This document shows positions 16,632 through 24,741 of a DNA stretch of 64,000 nucleotides, piece after piece. The translations under genes were made by a program, and so were the position numbers. The notes beneath the pieces are model-generated. The model ran no database searches. It was not told the DNA's origin and saw only the letters and a list, made by a program, of their open reading frames with translations. How positions within the stretch are numbered: the first letter of the stretch is position 1; each line of letters opens with the position of its first letter. The stretch is from CAVQZA01 sp963718355. Lineage in GTDB: Bacteria; Actinomycetota; Thermoleophilia; Gaiellales; Gaiellaceae. Where the stretch lies: NCBI GenBank assembly GCA_963718355.1, contig CAVQZA010000007.1, positions 62,001-126,000 of the forward strand, given 5' to 3'.

Positions 16632-17435
16632 ATGGAACCGCCCCTCCAGGCCAAGCTGCCACTCACCGCGCTCGTCTCGAGCCGAAACGAGGCGCCGTTG
16701 CTCGGCGCCTGCCTGGAGTCGATCGACTTCTGCGACGAGCTCATCGTGATCGACATCGAGTCGAACGACGACACCGCGGCGGTCGCGGAGCAGCACGGCG
16801 CCCGCGTCGTCCACCACGCGTACGTGGCGATTGCCGAGGCGGCCCGCGTTACCGTCGCCCCCCAGGCGCGCCACGACTGGCTGCTCGTCGTCGACCCGGA
16901 CGAGGAGGTCCCGCCCGCCCTCTCGGCGGAGGTCGCCGCGATCCTGCCGACGCTGGGCAACGGCGTCGCCGCGGTCGATGCGCCGCGTCAGTACTACTTC
17001 GCCGGGCGCCCGCTTAGCGGAACGGTGTGGGGCGGCCCGAACAAGCGGCGGCTGCTCGTCAATCGCGGCCGTGTCGAGCTCACGCCGACGATCTGGGGCG
17101 GGATGGTGATCGCCCCGGGCCGGCAGGTTGTCGAGCTCCCGTTCACCGCCGAGACCGCGATCGTCCATCGCTGGGCGCGCGGATATCGCGAGCTCTATGC
17201 GCGGCACCGCCGCTACCTGAAGCTCGAGCCGGTCGACCGGGTCGCCGCGGGCGAGGTCACCGGCCCGCGCGCCGTCCTGACCATGCCGTGGCGGTGCTTC
17301 TACGAGAGCTACGTGACGAAGCACGGCTACCGCGACGGGGCGAACGGCCTCGGCCTCTCGGTCTTCTACGCCTGGTTTCGCACCGCCGGCGAGCTCGCGC
17401 TGCTACGCCGGCTCCGGCAGGGGACGGCGACGTGA
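16632..17435 (+). CDS. Glycosyltransferase family 2 (WaaE/KdtX-like)
   Basis: A 267-residue GT-A transferase. LTALVSSRNEAPLLGACLESI starts the fold, IVIDIESNDDTAAVA is the nucleotide-binding strand and WLLVVDPDEEVPPAL (about residues 81-95) contains the metal-binding D-x-D. The pattern LESIDFCDELIVID...DEEVPP is that of WaaE/KdtX-type beta-glycosyltransferases. The C-terminal part has HRWARGYRELYARHRRYL and is basic, probably for membrane contact. It overlaps by 4 bases a close paralogue. An AGAGGG stretch 5 bases before ATG may also act as ribosome-binding site. Confidence 0.85.
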   Translation: MEPPLQAKLPLTALVSSRNEAPLLGACLESIDFCDELIVIDIESNDDTAAVAEQHGARVVHHAYVAIAEAARVTVAPQARHDWLLVVDPDEEVPPALSAEVAAILPTLGNGVAAVDAPRQYYFAGRPLSGTVWGGPNKRRLLVNRGRVELTPTIWGGMVIAPGRQVVELPFTAETAIVHRWARGYRELYARHRRYLKLEPVDRVAAGEVTGPRAVLTMPWRCFYESYVTKHGYRDGANGLGLSVFYAWFRTAGELALLRRLRQGTAT

Positions 17436-18220
17436 CGGTTCCAATGACCGGGCTGATCGTGAGCCACAACGAGGGCCATCTGCTCGCAGCGCGCCTCCGC
17501 GAGCTCGCGTTCTGCGACGAGCTGCTCGTGGTCGACCTCGCGTCCACCGACGACACTGTCGCAGTCGCCGAGGCAGGCGGCGCGCGTGTGATCCGGCATC
17601 CACCGACGCCGATCGTCGAGGCGGTCCACACGGACGTCGTCCACCACGCGCGCAACGACCTGCTCGTGCTGCTCGATCCGGACGAGGAGGTCCCGCCGGC
17701 GCTCGCGGCCGAGCTCGCCGCTCTCCCCACCTCGCTCGCGGCCGACGTGGGCGTCGTTCTCGTGCCCTGGATCTACTACTTTCGCGGCCGGCCGCTGCGC
17801 GGCACGATCTGGGGCGGCACCGGCATGAAGGGCCTCGTTGCGCGCCGGAGCGCGAATCAGTTCGCGCCCGCCGTGCATCACGGCCTACGTCTCCTGCCCG
17901 GGTATGGTCTTGCGAGGATCGAGCCCGACGGCGACAACGCGATCCGCCACTACTGGCTCAGCGGCTACCGCGAGTTCATCGCCAAGCACTTGCGCTACCT
18001 CCGCTTCGAGGGCCCGGCCCGTGCCGGCACAGGCGAGATCACCGGGCTCCGCGCGCTCGTCCGGACGCCGTATCGCGCCTTCAAGGAGTCCTACGTCGAC
18101 CGGCAGGGCCGCCTCGACGGCTTCGACGGCTTCGCGCTGAGCGTCCTCTACGCGGCCTACCGCACCGCGTCCGACGTGGCGCTGTTCCGCGAGTTGCGCC
18201 GGCAAAAGCCGAAGGTATAG
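17432..18220 (+). CDS. Glycosyltransferase family 2, tandem paralogue
   Basis: A 262-residue GT2 enzyme starting at GTG 17432 (GTGA overlap). It shares its plan with the preceding protein: SHNEGHLLAARLRELAFCDELLVVD, then LLDPDEEVPPAL, YYFRGRPLRGTIWGG, HYWLSGYREFIAKHLRYLRF and FKESYVDRQGRLDGFDGF. The two are clearly a tandem duplication that diverged in the N-terminal half. Paired enzymes of this kind usually add successive residues in one repeat unit. Sugar unknown. Its TAG stop lies within the -10 of the next gene. Confidence 0.85.
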   Translation: MTVPMTGLIVSHNEGHLLAARLRELAFCDELLVVDLASTDDTVAVAEAGGARVIRHPPTPIVEAVHTDVVHHARNDLLVLLDPDEEVPPALAAELAALPTSLAADVGVVLVPWIYYFRGRPLRGTIWGGTGMKGLVARRSANQFAPAVHHGLRLLPGYGLARIEPDGDNAIRHYWLSGYREFIAKHLRYLRFEGPARAGTGEITGLRALVRTPYRAFKESYVDRQGRLDGFDGFALSVLYAAYRTASDVALFRELRRQKPKV

Positions 18221-18221
18221 T
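18216..18221 (+). promoter_or_regulatory. Candidate -10 (TATAGT) for GT2 at 18230
   Basis: TATAGT, 8 bases before GTG 18230; the closest match to the consensus in the window. It contains the TAG stop (18218-18220) of the upstream gene. Confidence 0.5.
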
Positions 18222-18229
18222 CGCCGTCC

Positions 18230-19078
18230 GTGCCCCTTGAGGCGACCCCGCTGGTCTCGATCGTGACTCCGTCCCTGAACCAGGGGAGGTTCATCCAGGA
18301 GGCGATCGACAGCGTTCGTGGCCAGGACTACCCGCGCATCGAGCACATCGTCGTCGACGGCGGGTCGACCGACGAGACCCTCGACGTGCTCGGCGGCGCC
18401 CCGGGCGTCAGCTGGGTCTCCGAGCCCGACTCGGGCCAGGCCGACGCGCTGAACAAGGGCTTCCGCATGGCCAGGGGCGAGATCTTCGGCTGGCTCAACG
18501 CCGACGACTACTACTTGCCCGGCGCCGTCGCGGCGGCGGTCGCCGTCATCCAGGAGGCCGGCGCGGGCCTCGTCCACGGCGGTTGGCGCCAGGTCGAGGA
18601 GGACGGGACGACGATCCGCGACGTCGAGGTCGTCCCCTTCGACTACCACCGGCAACTCGAGATCGAGAACCGCGTCGCGCAGCCGGGCGCGTTCTTCACG
18701 CGTCGGGCGTTCGAGGCCGTCGGCGGCCTGGACGCGAGTTATCGGTACGCGATGGACTACGAGCTCTGGCTGAAGCTCGGGAAGCACTTCGAGGTGCGTG
18801 AGCTCGACCGGATCCAGGCCGCGTACCGCTACCACCCGGTCTCGAAGTCGGTCGCCGATTACGACGCGTTCTGGCCCGAGACGAGGCGGGCGAGCCGGGA
18901 GCACGGGGGCCGCTTCTTCTCGTCGATGTACACCAACTACTACCTGCCCAAATACCGGCCGAACCTCTTTCGCATGCTGCTGGCGCTACGGCTCGTCCAG
19001 GCCGGCGACGTCCGCGGGCTCAGCGCGCGAGTGAACAAGCGCATTCCCACCTCGCGGGGAGGCGGGCGGCCAGCCTGA
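18230..19078 (+). CDS. Glycosyltransferase family 2
   Basis: A 282-residue GT-A enzyme. VSIVTPSLNQGRFIQEAIDSV is the first strand and helix, HIVVDGGSTDETLDVL the nucleotide site and GWLNADDYYLPGAV (about residues 85-98) has the DD metal site. It then shows PGAFFTRRAFEAVGGLD and YAMDYELWLKLGK, the ED/DY-L catalytic-base region. This version (SLNQGRFI, LNADDYYLPG) is widespread in capsule and O-antigen clusters. Very like the minus-strand GT2 at 49368-50172 in this window. Preceded by its own promoter; 24 bases before the nonulosonic acid operon. Donor unknown. Confidence 0.9.
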   Translation: MPLEATPLVSIVTPSLNQGRFIQEAIDSVRGQDYPRIEHIVVDGGSTDETLDVLGGAPGVSWVSEPDSGQADALNKGFRMARGEIFGWLNADDYYLPGAVAAAVAVIQEAGAGLVHGGWRQVEEDGTTIRDVEVVPFDYHRQLEIENRVAQPGAFFTRRAFEAVGGLDASYRYAMDYELWLKLGKHFEVRELDRIQAAYRYHPVSKSVADYDAFWPETRRASREHGGRFFSSMYTNYYLPKYRPNLFRMLLALRLVQAGDVRGLSARVNKRIPTSRGGGRPA

Positions 19079-19089
19079 CGGCGCCGCAG

Positions 19090-19095
19090 TACCAT
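19090..19095 (+). promoter_or_regulatory. Candidate leaderless -10 (TACCAT) for the nonulosonic acid operon
   Basis: TACCAT, 7 bases before ATG 19103. The seven genes from 19103 to 25967 follow without room for another such element, so this likely drives the first part of the nonulosonic acid cluster. Confidence 0.5.
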
Positions 19096-19102
19096 CGTTC
19101 CC

Positions 19103-19852
19103 ATGCGCTCGCTCACTGAGCTCCGTGACCTGAGCGGCCGGCGTGCGCTCGTCGCGGGCGGCGCCGGTCATCTCGGCCGCGCCGTCTGCGAGGCCCTCGC
19201 GGAGCTCGGCGCCGAGGTGGCGATCGTCGACCTACACGACGCCGACGTCTTCGCCGACCTCGCCGACGAGGCGGCCACGCGAGAGGCGGTGCGGCAGGTC
19301 GACGCGAAGCTCGGCGGCCTCGACGTGCTCGTCCACTGCGCGGCTCTCGTGGGCCAGACCGAGCTCGCCGGGTGGAGCGTCCCGTTCGAGGAGCAGACCG
19401 TCGAGGCGTGGGACCTAGCGCTGCGCGTCAACCTGACCTCCGCGTTCGTCCTCGCGCACGAGGCGCGCACGGCGCTCACGGCATCGGGCCATGGCTCGGT
19501 GATCCTGTTCGGATCGACGTATGGGGTAGTCGGCCCGGATTTCGGCCTCTACGAAGGCACCCAGATGGCGAATCCGGCCGCCTACGGCGCGTCGAAGGGC
19601 GGCGTGCTGCAACTCGCGCGCTACCTCGCGACCGAGCTCGCGCCCGCGGTGCGCGTGAACTCGATCACGCCTGGCGGCGTCGAGCGGGGCCAGCCCGAGG
19701 TCTTCCAGGAGCGCTACCGGGCGCGAACGCCACTCGGCCGGATGGCGACCGAGGAGGATCTCAAAGGCGCGGTCGCCTTCCTGGCCAGCGACCTCTCGGC
19801 CTACGTGACCGGTCACAACCTCGTCGTCGACGGAGGCTTCACCGCGTGGTGA
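19103..19852 (+). CDS. Short-chain dehydrogenase/reductase (PtmA-like position)
   Basis: A 249-residue classical SDR. RRALVAGGAGHLGRAV (about residues 14-29) is the NAD(P)-binding TGxxxGxG variant, VHCAALVG the NAG-like motif, and a GST Ser with YGASKGG (Tyr and Lys near residue 165) completes the catalytic set. It ends VTGHNLVVDGGFTAW, typical of the family. In known legionaminic acid clusters an SDR named PtmA sits beside the synthase and takes part in precursor supply; position and size agree, but the activity is not certain. First gene of the operon; its stop overlaps the synthase GTG. Confidence 0.8.
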   Translation: MRSLTELRDLSGRRALVAGGAGHLGRAVCEALAELGAEVAIVDLHDADVFADLADEAATREAVRQVDAKLGGLDVLVHCAALVGQTELAGWSVPFEEQTVEAWDLALRVNLTSAFVLAHEARTALTASGHGSVILFGSTYGVVGPDFGLYEGTQMANPAAYGASKGGVLQLARYLATELAPAVRVNSITPGGVERGQPEVFQERYRARTPLGRMATEEDLKGAVAFLASDLSAYVTGHNLVVDGGFTAW

Positions 19853-20889
19853 CGGTCGCCGGCCGTCGCGTCGGCGGCGGAGCGCCCTGCTACCTCGTCG
19901 CCGAGGCGGGCGTCAATCACAACGGCGACGTCGAGCTCGCGCGGCAGCTCGTGGATGCCGCCGCCGCGGCCGGCGCCGATGCGATCAAGTTCCAGACCTT
20001 CGTGGCGGAGGGCGTCGCGTCGGCGGAGGCTCCGAAGGCTGGCTACCAGCTCGCGACGACCGACGGTGACGAGTCACAGCTGGAGATGCTGCGGCGGCTC
20101 GAGCTCGGCCGCGACGCGTTCGCCGAGCTGAAGGAGCGCACCGAGGCGCACGGCCTCGCGTTTCTCTCGACGCCGTTCGACGTGGCGAGCGTCGACCTGC
20201 TCGACGAGCTCGGCGTCGCCGCGTTCAAGGTGGCCTCGCCGGACCTGACCAACCTGCCGCTGCTCGAGGAGATCGCGCGGCGCGGACGGCCCGTCATACT
20301 CTCGACGGGCCTCGCCGACCTCGAGGAGGTCGTGTTCGCGGTCGATGCGGCCCGCGCCGCGGGGGCGAGCGACCTGATCGTCCTCCACTGCGTCTCGGAA
20401 TACCCCGCCGCGCCGGCGGACGCGAACCTGCGTGCGATGGCAACGATGGCCGAGCGGCTCGGGGTTCCCGTCGGCTACTCGGATCACACCGAAGGCGTCG
20501 AGGTGGCGCTGGCGGCCGTCGCGCTCGGCGCCTGCATGCTCGAGAAGCACTTCACCCTCGACCGCTCGCTGCCCGGGCCCGATCACCGCGCCTCGCTCGA
20601 GCCCGACGAGCTCGCGGAGCTCTTTGCGGATGCGCGCCGCGTGGAGGCGGCGCTCGGCGACGGCGTCAAGGCCCCGACCGAGGCGGAGCGCGAGAACGCC
20701 GCCGTCGTGCGTCGCAGCCTCGCCGCGGCCGGCGACCTCGCTGCAGGGGTCGAGCTGACGCGCGAGTTGCTGACCGCGCTGCGCCCCGGCACCGGGATCC
20801 CGCCGGCTCGCATCGACGAGGTGGTCGGGCGGCGCCTGCGTCGCGACCTCGCGCGCGGTGAGCTGATCGGCGAGGGCGACCTGGAATGA
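19849..20889 (+). CDS. neuB: Nonulosonic acid synthase (N-acetylneuraminate/legionaminate synthase)
   Basis: A 346-residue NeuB-family enzyme that condenses phosphoenolpyruvate with a six-carbon N-acyl amino sugar to make a nine-carbon acid sugar. It shows YLVAEAGVNHNGDVELARQLV, ADAIKFQTF, LGLAFLSTPFD-type sequence, FKVASPDLTNLPLL, ILSTGLADL, HCVSEYPA and GYSDHTEGVEVALAAVALGA, all standard TIM-barrel motifs. A C-terminal SAF/antifreeze-like domain (about 285-346: RRSLAAAGDLAAG to RRLRRDLARGELI) completes it. Length is normal. Sialic versus legionaminic product is not decidable from motifs; the neighbouring PtmE- and LegC-like genes favour a legionaminic-type product. GTG 19849 overlaps the SDR stop (GTGA). 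Confidence 0.92.
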   Translation: MTVAGRRVGGGAPCYLVAEAGVNHNGDVELARQLVDAAAAAGADAIKFQTFVAEGVASAEAPKAGYQLATTDGDESQLEMLRRLELGRDAFAELKERTEAHGLAFLSTPFDVASVDLLDELGVAAFKVASPDLTNLPLLEEIARRGRPVILSTGLADLEEVVFAVDAARAAGASDLIVLHCVSEYPAAPADANLRAMATMAERLGVPVGYSDHTEGVEVALAAVALGACMLEKHFTLDRSLPGPDHRASLEPDELAELFADARRVEAALGDGVKAPTEAERENAAVVRRSLAAAGDLAAGVELTRELLTALRPGTGIPPARIDEVVGRRLRRDLARGELIGEGDLE

Positions 20890-22043
20890 GGACGATCGGC
20901 GTCGTCACTGTCGCGCGCTCGGACTATGGCATCTATCGGCCCGTGCTCCAGGCGCTCGCGGCTCGCGACGATGTGAATCTCCAGCTCTACGTGGGTGGGA
21001 TGCACCTCGCCGAGCGCTTCGGCTCGACCGTCGGGGAGATCGAGCAGGACGGCTTCCCGATCGCCGAGCGCGTCGACTTCCTGGCCGACGAGGACACGCC
21101 GCTTGCGGTCGCGGAGTCGATCGGGCGCGGGGTGATCGGCTTCGCCGGGGCGTTCACGCGCTCGCGGCCCGATTTGCTCGTCGTGCTCGGTGACCGCTTC
21201 GAGATGTTCGCCGCAGCGGTTGCGGCGCTACCACTTGGGATTCCGCTTGCGCACATCCACGGCGGTGAGCTCACAGAGGGGGCGATCGACGATGCAATGC
21301 GTCATGCGATCACGAAGCTCAGCCACCTGCATTTCGTCTCGACGGAGGCGTATGCGGCCCGTGTGCGGCAGCTCGGCGAGGAGGACTGGCGCGTCACGGT
21401 GAGCGGCGCGCCCGCACTCGACGCGTTTGTTGGCTTCGAGCCGCTCGACGCAAGCGCGCTGGAGAAGCAGTTCGGTATCTCGTTCGCGCAGCGGACGCTC
21501 CTTGTGACCTTTCATCCCGAGACGCTCGAGCCTGAGCAAACGGAGACCCACGCGCGAGCTGTGATCGAGGCCGTCGGAGAATCCGGCCTGGACGCCGTTT
21601 TCACCTACCCGAACGCCGATTCCGGCAACGGCAGGCTCGTCGAGCTGTTCGAGGCGGCGGCCGCCTCGAGTGCTCGCTTGTCGATCGTGAGGAACTTCGG
21701 CGGTGCCGCGTACTTCTCCGTGCTGAGTCTGGTCGCGGCGATGGTGGGCAACTCCTCGTCGGGTCTGCTCGAGGCGCCGTCGTTTCGCCTGCCGGTCGTG
21801 AACGTCGGCTCGCGCCAACGGGGCCGTGTTCGGGCGGAGAACGTGATCGACGTCGAGGCGCAGCAGCCCGAGATTTCGGCCGCGATCGCCCTGGCTACCT
21901 CGCCGGAGTTCCGCGGGAGCCTCGACGGGCTAGTCAATCCGTACGGCGATGGGCATGCTGCTGCGAGGATTGTCGAGGTGTTGACGACGATCCCCATCGA
22001 CGACCGACTCAGGAGGAAACGGTTTCGTGACCTCGAGGCCTGA
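20886..22043 (+). CDS. neuC: Hydrolysing NDP-N-acylglucosamine 2-epimerase (NeuC/LegG)
   Basis: A 385-residue epimerase of the WecB/NeuC superfamily. It starts RTIGVVTVARSDYGIYRPVL (the NeuC-type TxxRADYG form) and has LLVVLGDRFEMFAAA, IPLAHIHGGELTEGAIDDAMRHAITKLSHLHFVST (substrate and catalytic block), VSGAPALD and VGNSSSGLLEAPSFRLPVVNVGSRQRGR (UDP/GDP site). NeuC/LegG enzymes invert C2 and release the free manno-type sugar used by NeuB. Overlaps the synthase stop by 4 bases. Because a PtmE-like guanylyltransferase follows, a GDP-linked substrate (LegG activity) is plausible; that is inference. Confidence 0.9.
   Translation: MRTIGVVTVARSDYGIYRPVLQALAARDDVNLQLYVGGMHLAERFGSTVGEIEQDGFPIAERVDFLADEDTPLAVAESIGRGVIGFAGAFTRSRPDLLVVLGDRFEMFAAAVAALPLGIPLAHIHGGELTEGAIDDAMRHAITKLSHLHFVSTEAYAARVRQLGEEDWRVTVSGAPALDAFVGFEPLDASALEKQFGISFAQRTLLVTFHPETLEPEQTETHARAVIEAVGESGLDAVFTYPNADSGNGRLVELFEAAAASSARLSIVRNFGGAAYFSVLSLVAAMVGNSSSGLLEAPSFRLPVVNVGSRQRGRVRAENVIDVEAQQPEISAAIALATSPEFRGSLDGLVNPYGDGHAAARIVEVLTTIPIDDRLRRKRFRDLEA
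22011..22016 (+). promoter_or_regulatory. Strong Shine-Dalgarno (AGGAGG) for neuD
   Basis: A perfect AGGAGG, 10 bases before GTG 22027, inside the end of the neuC-like gene. It contrasts with the leaderless first genes and fixes the start of the acetyltransferase gene, which overlaps neuC by 17 bases. Confidence 0.75.
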
Positions 22044-22695
22044 TCCGGTGCGCGTGATCGGGCTCGGCGCCGGCGGCCACGCCAAGGTCGTGCTCGAGAC
22101 GCTGGCCGCGATGGGGGGCTTCGAGGTCGTCGGACTCCTCGATCCCAGGCGTGAGCTGTGGCAGACCGTCGTGTTGGGCGTGCCGGTGCTCGGGGACGAT
22201 GACCTGCTCGCGTCTCACTACGCTTCCGGGGTGCGGCATGCGTTCATCGGGCTCGGCAGCGGTGCGGACATGCGCGCCCGCGCCGGGCTCTTCGACTTTG
22301 CGCGCGCCGCCGGGGTCGAGTTGGTCGACGCGGTGCATCCCGCCGCGGTCGTGTCGCCGTCGGCCGTGACCGGCCCTGGCCTGACGGCGTTCGCCGCCGC
22401 AGTCGTCAACGCCGACGCCCGGCTCGGCACCGACGTGATCGTCAACACCGGGGCGATCGTCGAGCACGACTGCCGGCTCGGCGACCACGTCCACGTCGCA
22501 ACCGGGGCGCGCCTCGCGAGCGGGGTCGAGCTGGAGGACGGCGTCCACGTCGGCGCGGGCGCGACGGTGATCCAGGGGCTCACCGTCGGCGCGGGCTCGG
22601 TGGTCGGCGCCGGAGCGGTCGTGACCTCCGACGTCGAACCCGGTGTCGTTGTCGCCGGTGTGCCGGCCCGCATGCTGAAGCCGGTGGACGCGTGA
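22027..22695 (+). CDS. neuD: Sugar O/N-acetyltransferase, NeuD/LegH family
   Basis: A 222-residue protein with a PglD_N-like domain (about 1-85; VRVIGLGAGGHAKVVLETL nucleotide-like fold) and a left-handed beta-helix of hexapeptide repeats (about 95-210: VSPSAVTGPG, VIVNTGAIVEHDCRLGDHVHVATGA, VHVGAGATVIQG). VEHDCRLGDHVHV supplies the catalytic His. Members acetylate the amino group of 4-amino sugars (PglD, LegH) or O-acetylate sialic acids (NeuD). With the aminotransferase downstream, N-acetylation of the 4-amino intermediate is the likely job. Start set by AGGAGG at 22011; stop overlaps the next GTG. Confidence 0.88.
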   Translation: MTSRPDPVRVIGLGAGGHAKVVLETLAAMGGFEVVGLLDPRRELWQTVVLGVPVLGDDDLLASHYASGVRHAFIGLGSGADMRARAGLFDFARAAGVELVDAVHPAAVVSPSAVTGPGLTAFAAAVVNADARLGTDVIVNTGAIVEHDCRLGDHVHVATGARLASGVELEDGVHVGAGATVIQGLTVGAGSVVGAGAVVTSDVEPGVVVAGVPARMLKPVDA

Positions 22696-23768
22696 CGCCC
22701 GTCGAGCTGGAGCCGCTCCTGCTCGGGGCCGACGCGACCGTCCGCGAGGCGATGGCCTGCATCGACCGTAACCGGAGCGGCATCGCGCTCGTCGTCGCCC
22801 CAGACCGGCTGCTCCTCGGCACGGTTACCGACGGCGACGTCCGGCGCGCGATGCTGGCGGATGTCGACCTCGAGACGCCCGTCTCCGTGCTCCTCGAGCG
22901 CCAGCAGGAACTGGACGAGCAGCGCCCGAAGCCGCTCACCGCGCCCGTCGAGACGCCGTCGCTCGACCTCGTGGCGCTGATGCGGCGCTGGGATGTCCGC
23001 CAGATCCCGCTCGTGGACGACGCCGGACAGGTCCAGGACCTCGCGTTGCTCGACCAGTTCGTCACGGCGGACGGCCCGCCGCTGCAGGCCGTCGTGATGG
23101 CCGGCGGCTTCGGCACCCGTCTCGGCGCGCTCACGGAGGAGACGGCCAAGCCGATGCTCCCCGTCGGCGACCGCCCGCTGCTGGAGCGGATCATCGAGCA
23201 GCTCCGCGACGCCGGCATCCAGCACGTCAACCTCACGACGCACTACCGCGGCGACGACATCGCGCAGCACTTCGGCGACGGCCGCGAGTTCGGCGTCGAG
23301 ATCGAGTACGTCCCGGAGGAGCGTCCGCTCGGCACCGCCGGCGCGCTCGGCCTCGTCGAGACGGACAGCCCGATCCTCGTGATGAACGGCGACATCCTGA
23401 CCCGGGTCGACTTCCGTGCGATGCACCGCTTCCACGAGGAGCAGGGCGCCGAGATGACGGTGGCGGTGCGCCCGTACGAGGTACGCGTGCCGTACGGGAT
23501 CGTCGAGCTCGACGACGCGCACGTGAGCAGCATCGAAGAGAAGCCGCTCCTGCGCGGCTTCGTCAATGCCGGCATCTACCTGATCAACCCCGCTGTGCGG
23601 TCGCTAGTCTCGCCAGGCGAGCCGCTCGAGATGCCCCAGCTGATCGAGCGCGTCCTCGCCGCCGGCCGCACGATCGTCGGCTTCCCGCTGCGGGAGTACT
23701 GGCTCGACATCGGGCAGCTCGCCGACTACGAGCAGGCGCTTCAGGACATCTCCTCGGGAGGGATCTGA
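22692..23768 (+). CDS. ptmE: CBS-domain sugar-1-phosphate nucleotidyltransferase (PtmE-like)
   Basis: A 358-residue two-part protein. Residues 1-125 hold a pair of CBS motifs (LGTVTDGDVRRAML and VRQIPLVDDAGQV), and residues 132-358 form a nucleotidyltransferase that starts AVVMAGGFGTRLGALTEETAKPMLPVGDRPLLERI. LGTAGALGLVE, VMNGDILTRVDF (metal Asp) and YWLDIGQLADYEQA follow. This order is that of PtmE, which makes GDP-glucosamine for legionaminic acid in Campylobacter; the CBS pair would sense a nucleotide. The nucleotide used here is not proven. GTG 22692 overlaps the acetyltransferase stop. The symbol is by family resemblance and context. Confidence 0.85.
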   Translation: MTPVELEPLLLGADATVREAMACIDRNRSGIALVVAPDRLLLGTVTDGDVRRAMLADVDLETPVSVLLERQQELDEQRPKPLTAPVETPSLDLVALMRRWDVRQIPLVDDAGQVQDLALLDQFVTADGPPLQAVVMAGGFGTRLGALTEETAKPMLPVGDRPLLERIIEQLRDAGIQHVNLTTHYRGDDIAQHFGDGREFGVEIEYVPEERPLGTAGALGLVETDSPILVMNGDILTRVDFRAMHRFHEEQGAEMTVAVRPYEVRVPYGIVELDDAHVSSIEEKPLLRGFVNAGIYLINPAVRSLVSPGEPLEMPQLIERVLAAGRTIVGFPLREYWLDIGQLADYEQALQDISSGGI

Positions 23769-23769
23769 G

Positions 23770-24741
23770 ATGCGCGTGCTCGTCACCGGCGGCGCCGGCT
23801 ACCTTGGCTCCGTCGCGTCATCCCAGCTCCTCGACGAGGGGCACACCGTGCGCGTCCTCGACTCGCTCGCCCACGGCGGCGGGGCGCTGCTCTCGCTCTA
23901 TCCCCGGCAGGGATTCGAGTTCGTCCGCGGCGACGTTCGCTCCGACGACGACCTCGCCGCGGCGCTCGAGGGTGTCGACGCCGTCGTCCATCTGGCCGCG
24001 ATCGTCGGCGATCCCGCCTGCCAGGCCGATCCCGAGCTGGCGCGGGCGATCAACCAGGACGCGTCGCTGCGACTCTTCGAGCTGGCGCGCGAGCACGGCG
24101 TCGAGCGCTTCCTCTTCGCATCGACCTGCAGCAACTACGGGCGCATGTCGGACGGGCTCGAGTACGTGGACGAGGAGGCGGAGCTCTCGCCGCTCTCGAC
24201 CTACGCGGAGACGAAGGTCGCGGTCGAGCAGACCCTCCTCGCCCAGGCGCCCGACGCATTGCCGGTGGTGACCGTGTTGCGCTTCGCGACCGTGTATGGG
24301 CTGTCGCCGCGCCCGCGCTTCGATCTCACCGTGAACGAGTTCGCCGCCGAGCTGCTGGTGAAGCGGCACCTCGTGGTCTTCGGCGAGCAGTTCTGGCGGC
24401 CGTACGTCCACGTGCGCGACGCCGCCCGCGCGATCGCGCTCGTGCTCGGCCGCGACGTCGCCGTCGTGGCCGGCCAGGTCTTCAATGTCGGCGCGACCGG
24501 CGAGAACTACCGCAAGGGCCAGATCGTCGACCTCGTCCGCGAGCAGCTCACCGACGAGGTCGAGGTCGAGCTCGTGCACCGCAACGAGGATCCGCGCGAC
24601 TACCGCGTGTCGTTCGAGCGGATTCGCGGAACGCTCGGCTTCGAGGCGACGCGATCGGTCCCCGACGGGATCCGCGAGATTCTCGACGCGCTCCGGCAGG
24701 GCGTGATCGCCGACTTCGAGGATCCGAGCTACCGCAACTGA
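23770..24741 (+). CDS. NAD-dependent epimerase/dehydratase
   Basis: A 323-residue extended SDR. MRVLVTGGAGYLGSVASSQLL is the NAD-binding GxxGxxG, VDAVVHLAAIVGDP the second motif, FLFASTCSNYG carries the Ser/Cys of the active-site strand and TYAETK provides Tyr and Lys (near residue 150). It also has PYVHVRDAARAIALVLG and NVGATGENYRKGQI. By position it may supply the 4,6-dehydratase step (LegB) that makes the 4-keto-6-deoxy substrate of the aminotransferase, but its motifs fit general epimerases equally well and a dehydratase Asp/Glu pair is not evident. One base after the nucleotidyltransferase stop. Confidence 0.75.
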   Translation: MRVLVTGGAGYLGSVASSQLLDEGHTVRVLDSLAHGGGALLSLYPRQGFEFVRGDVRSDDDLAAALEGVDAVVHLAAIVGDPACQADPELARAINQDASLRLFELAREHGVERFLFASTCSNYGRMSDGLEYVDEEAELSPLSTYAETKVAVEQTLLAQAPDALPVVTVLRFATVYGLSPRPRFDLTVNEFAAELLVKRHLVVFGEQFWRPYVHVRDAARAIALVLGRDVAVVAGQVFNVGATGENYRKGQIVDLVREQLTDEVEVELVHRNEDPRDYRVSFERIRGTLGFEATRSVPDGIREILDALRQGVIADFEDPSYRN

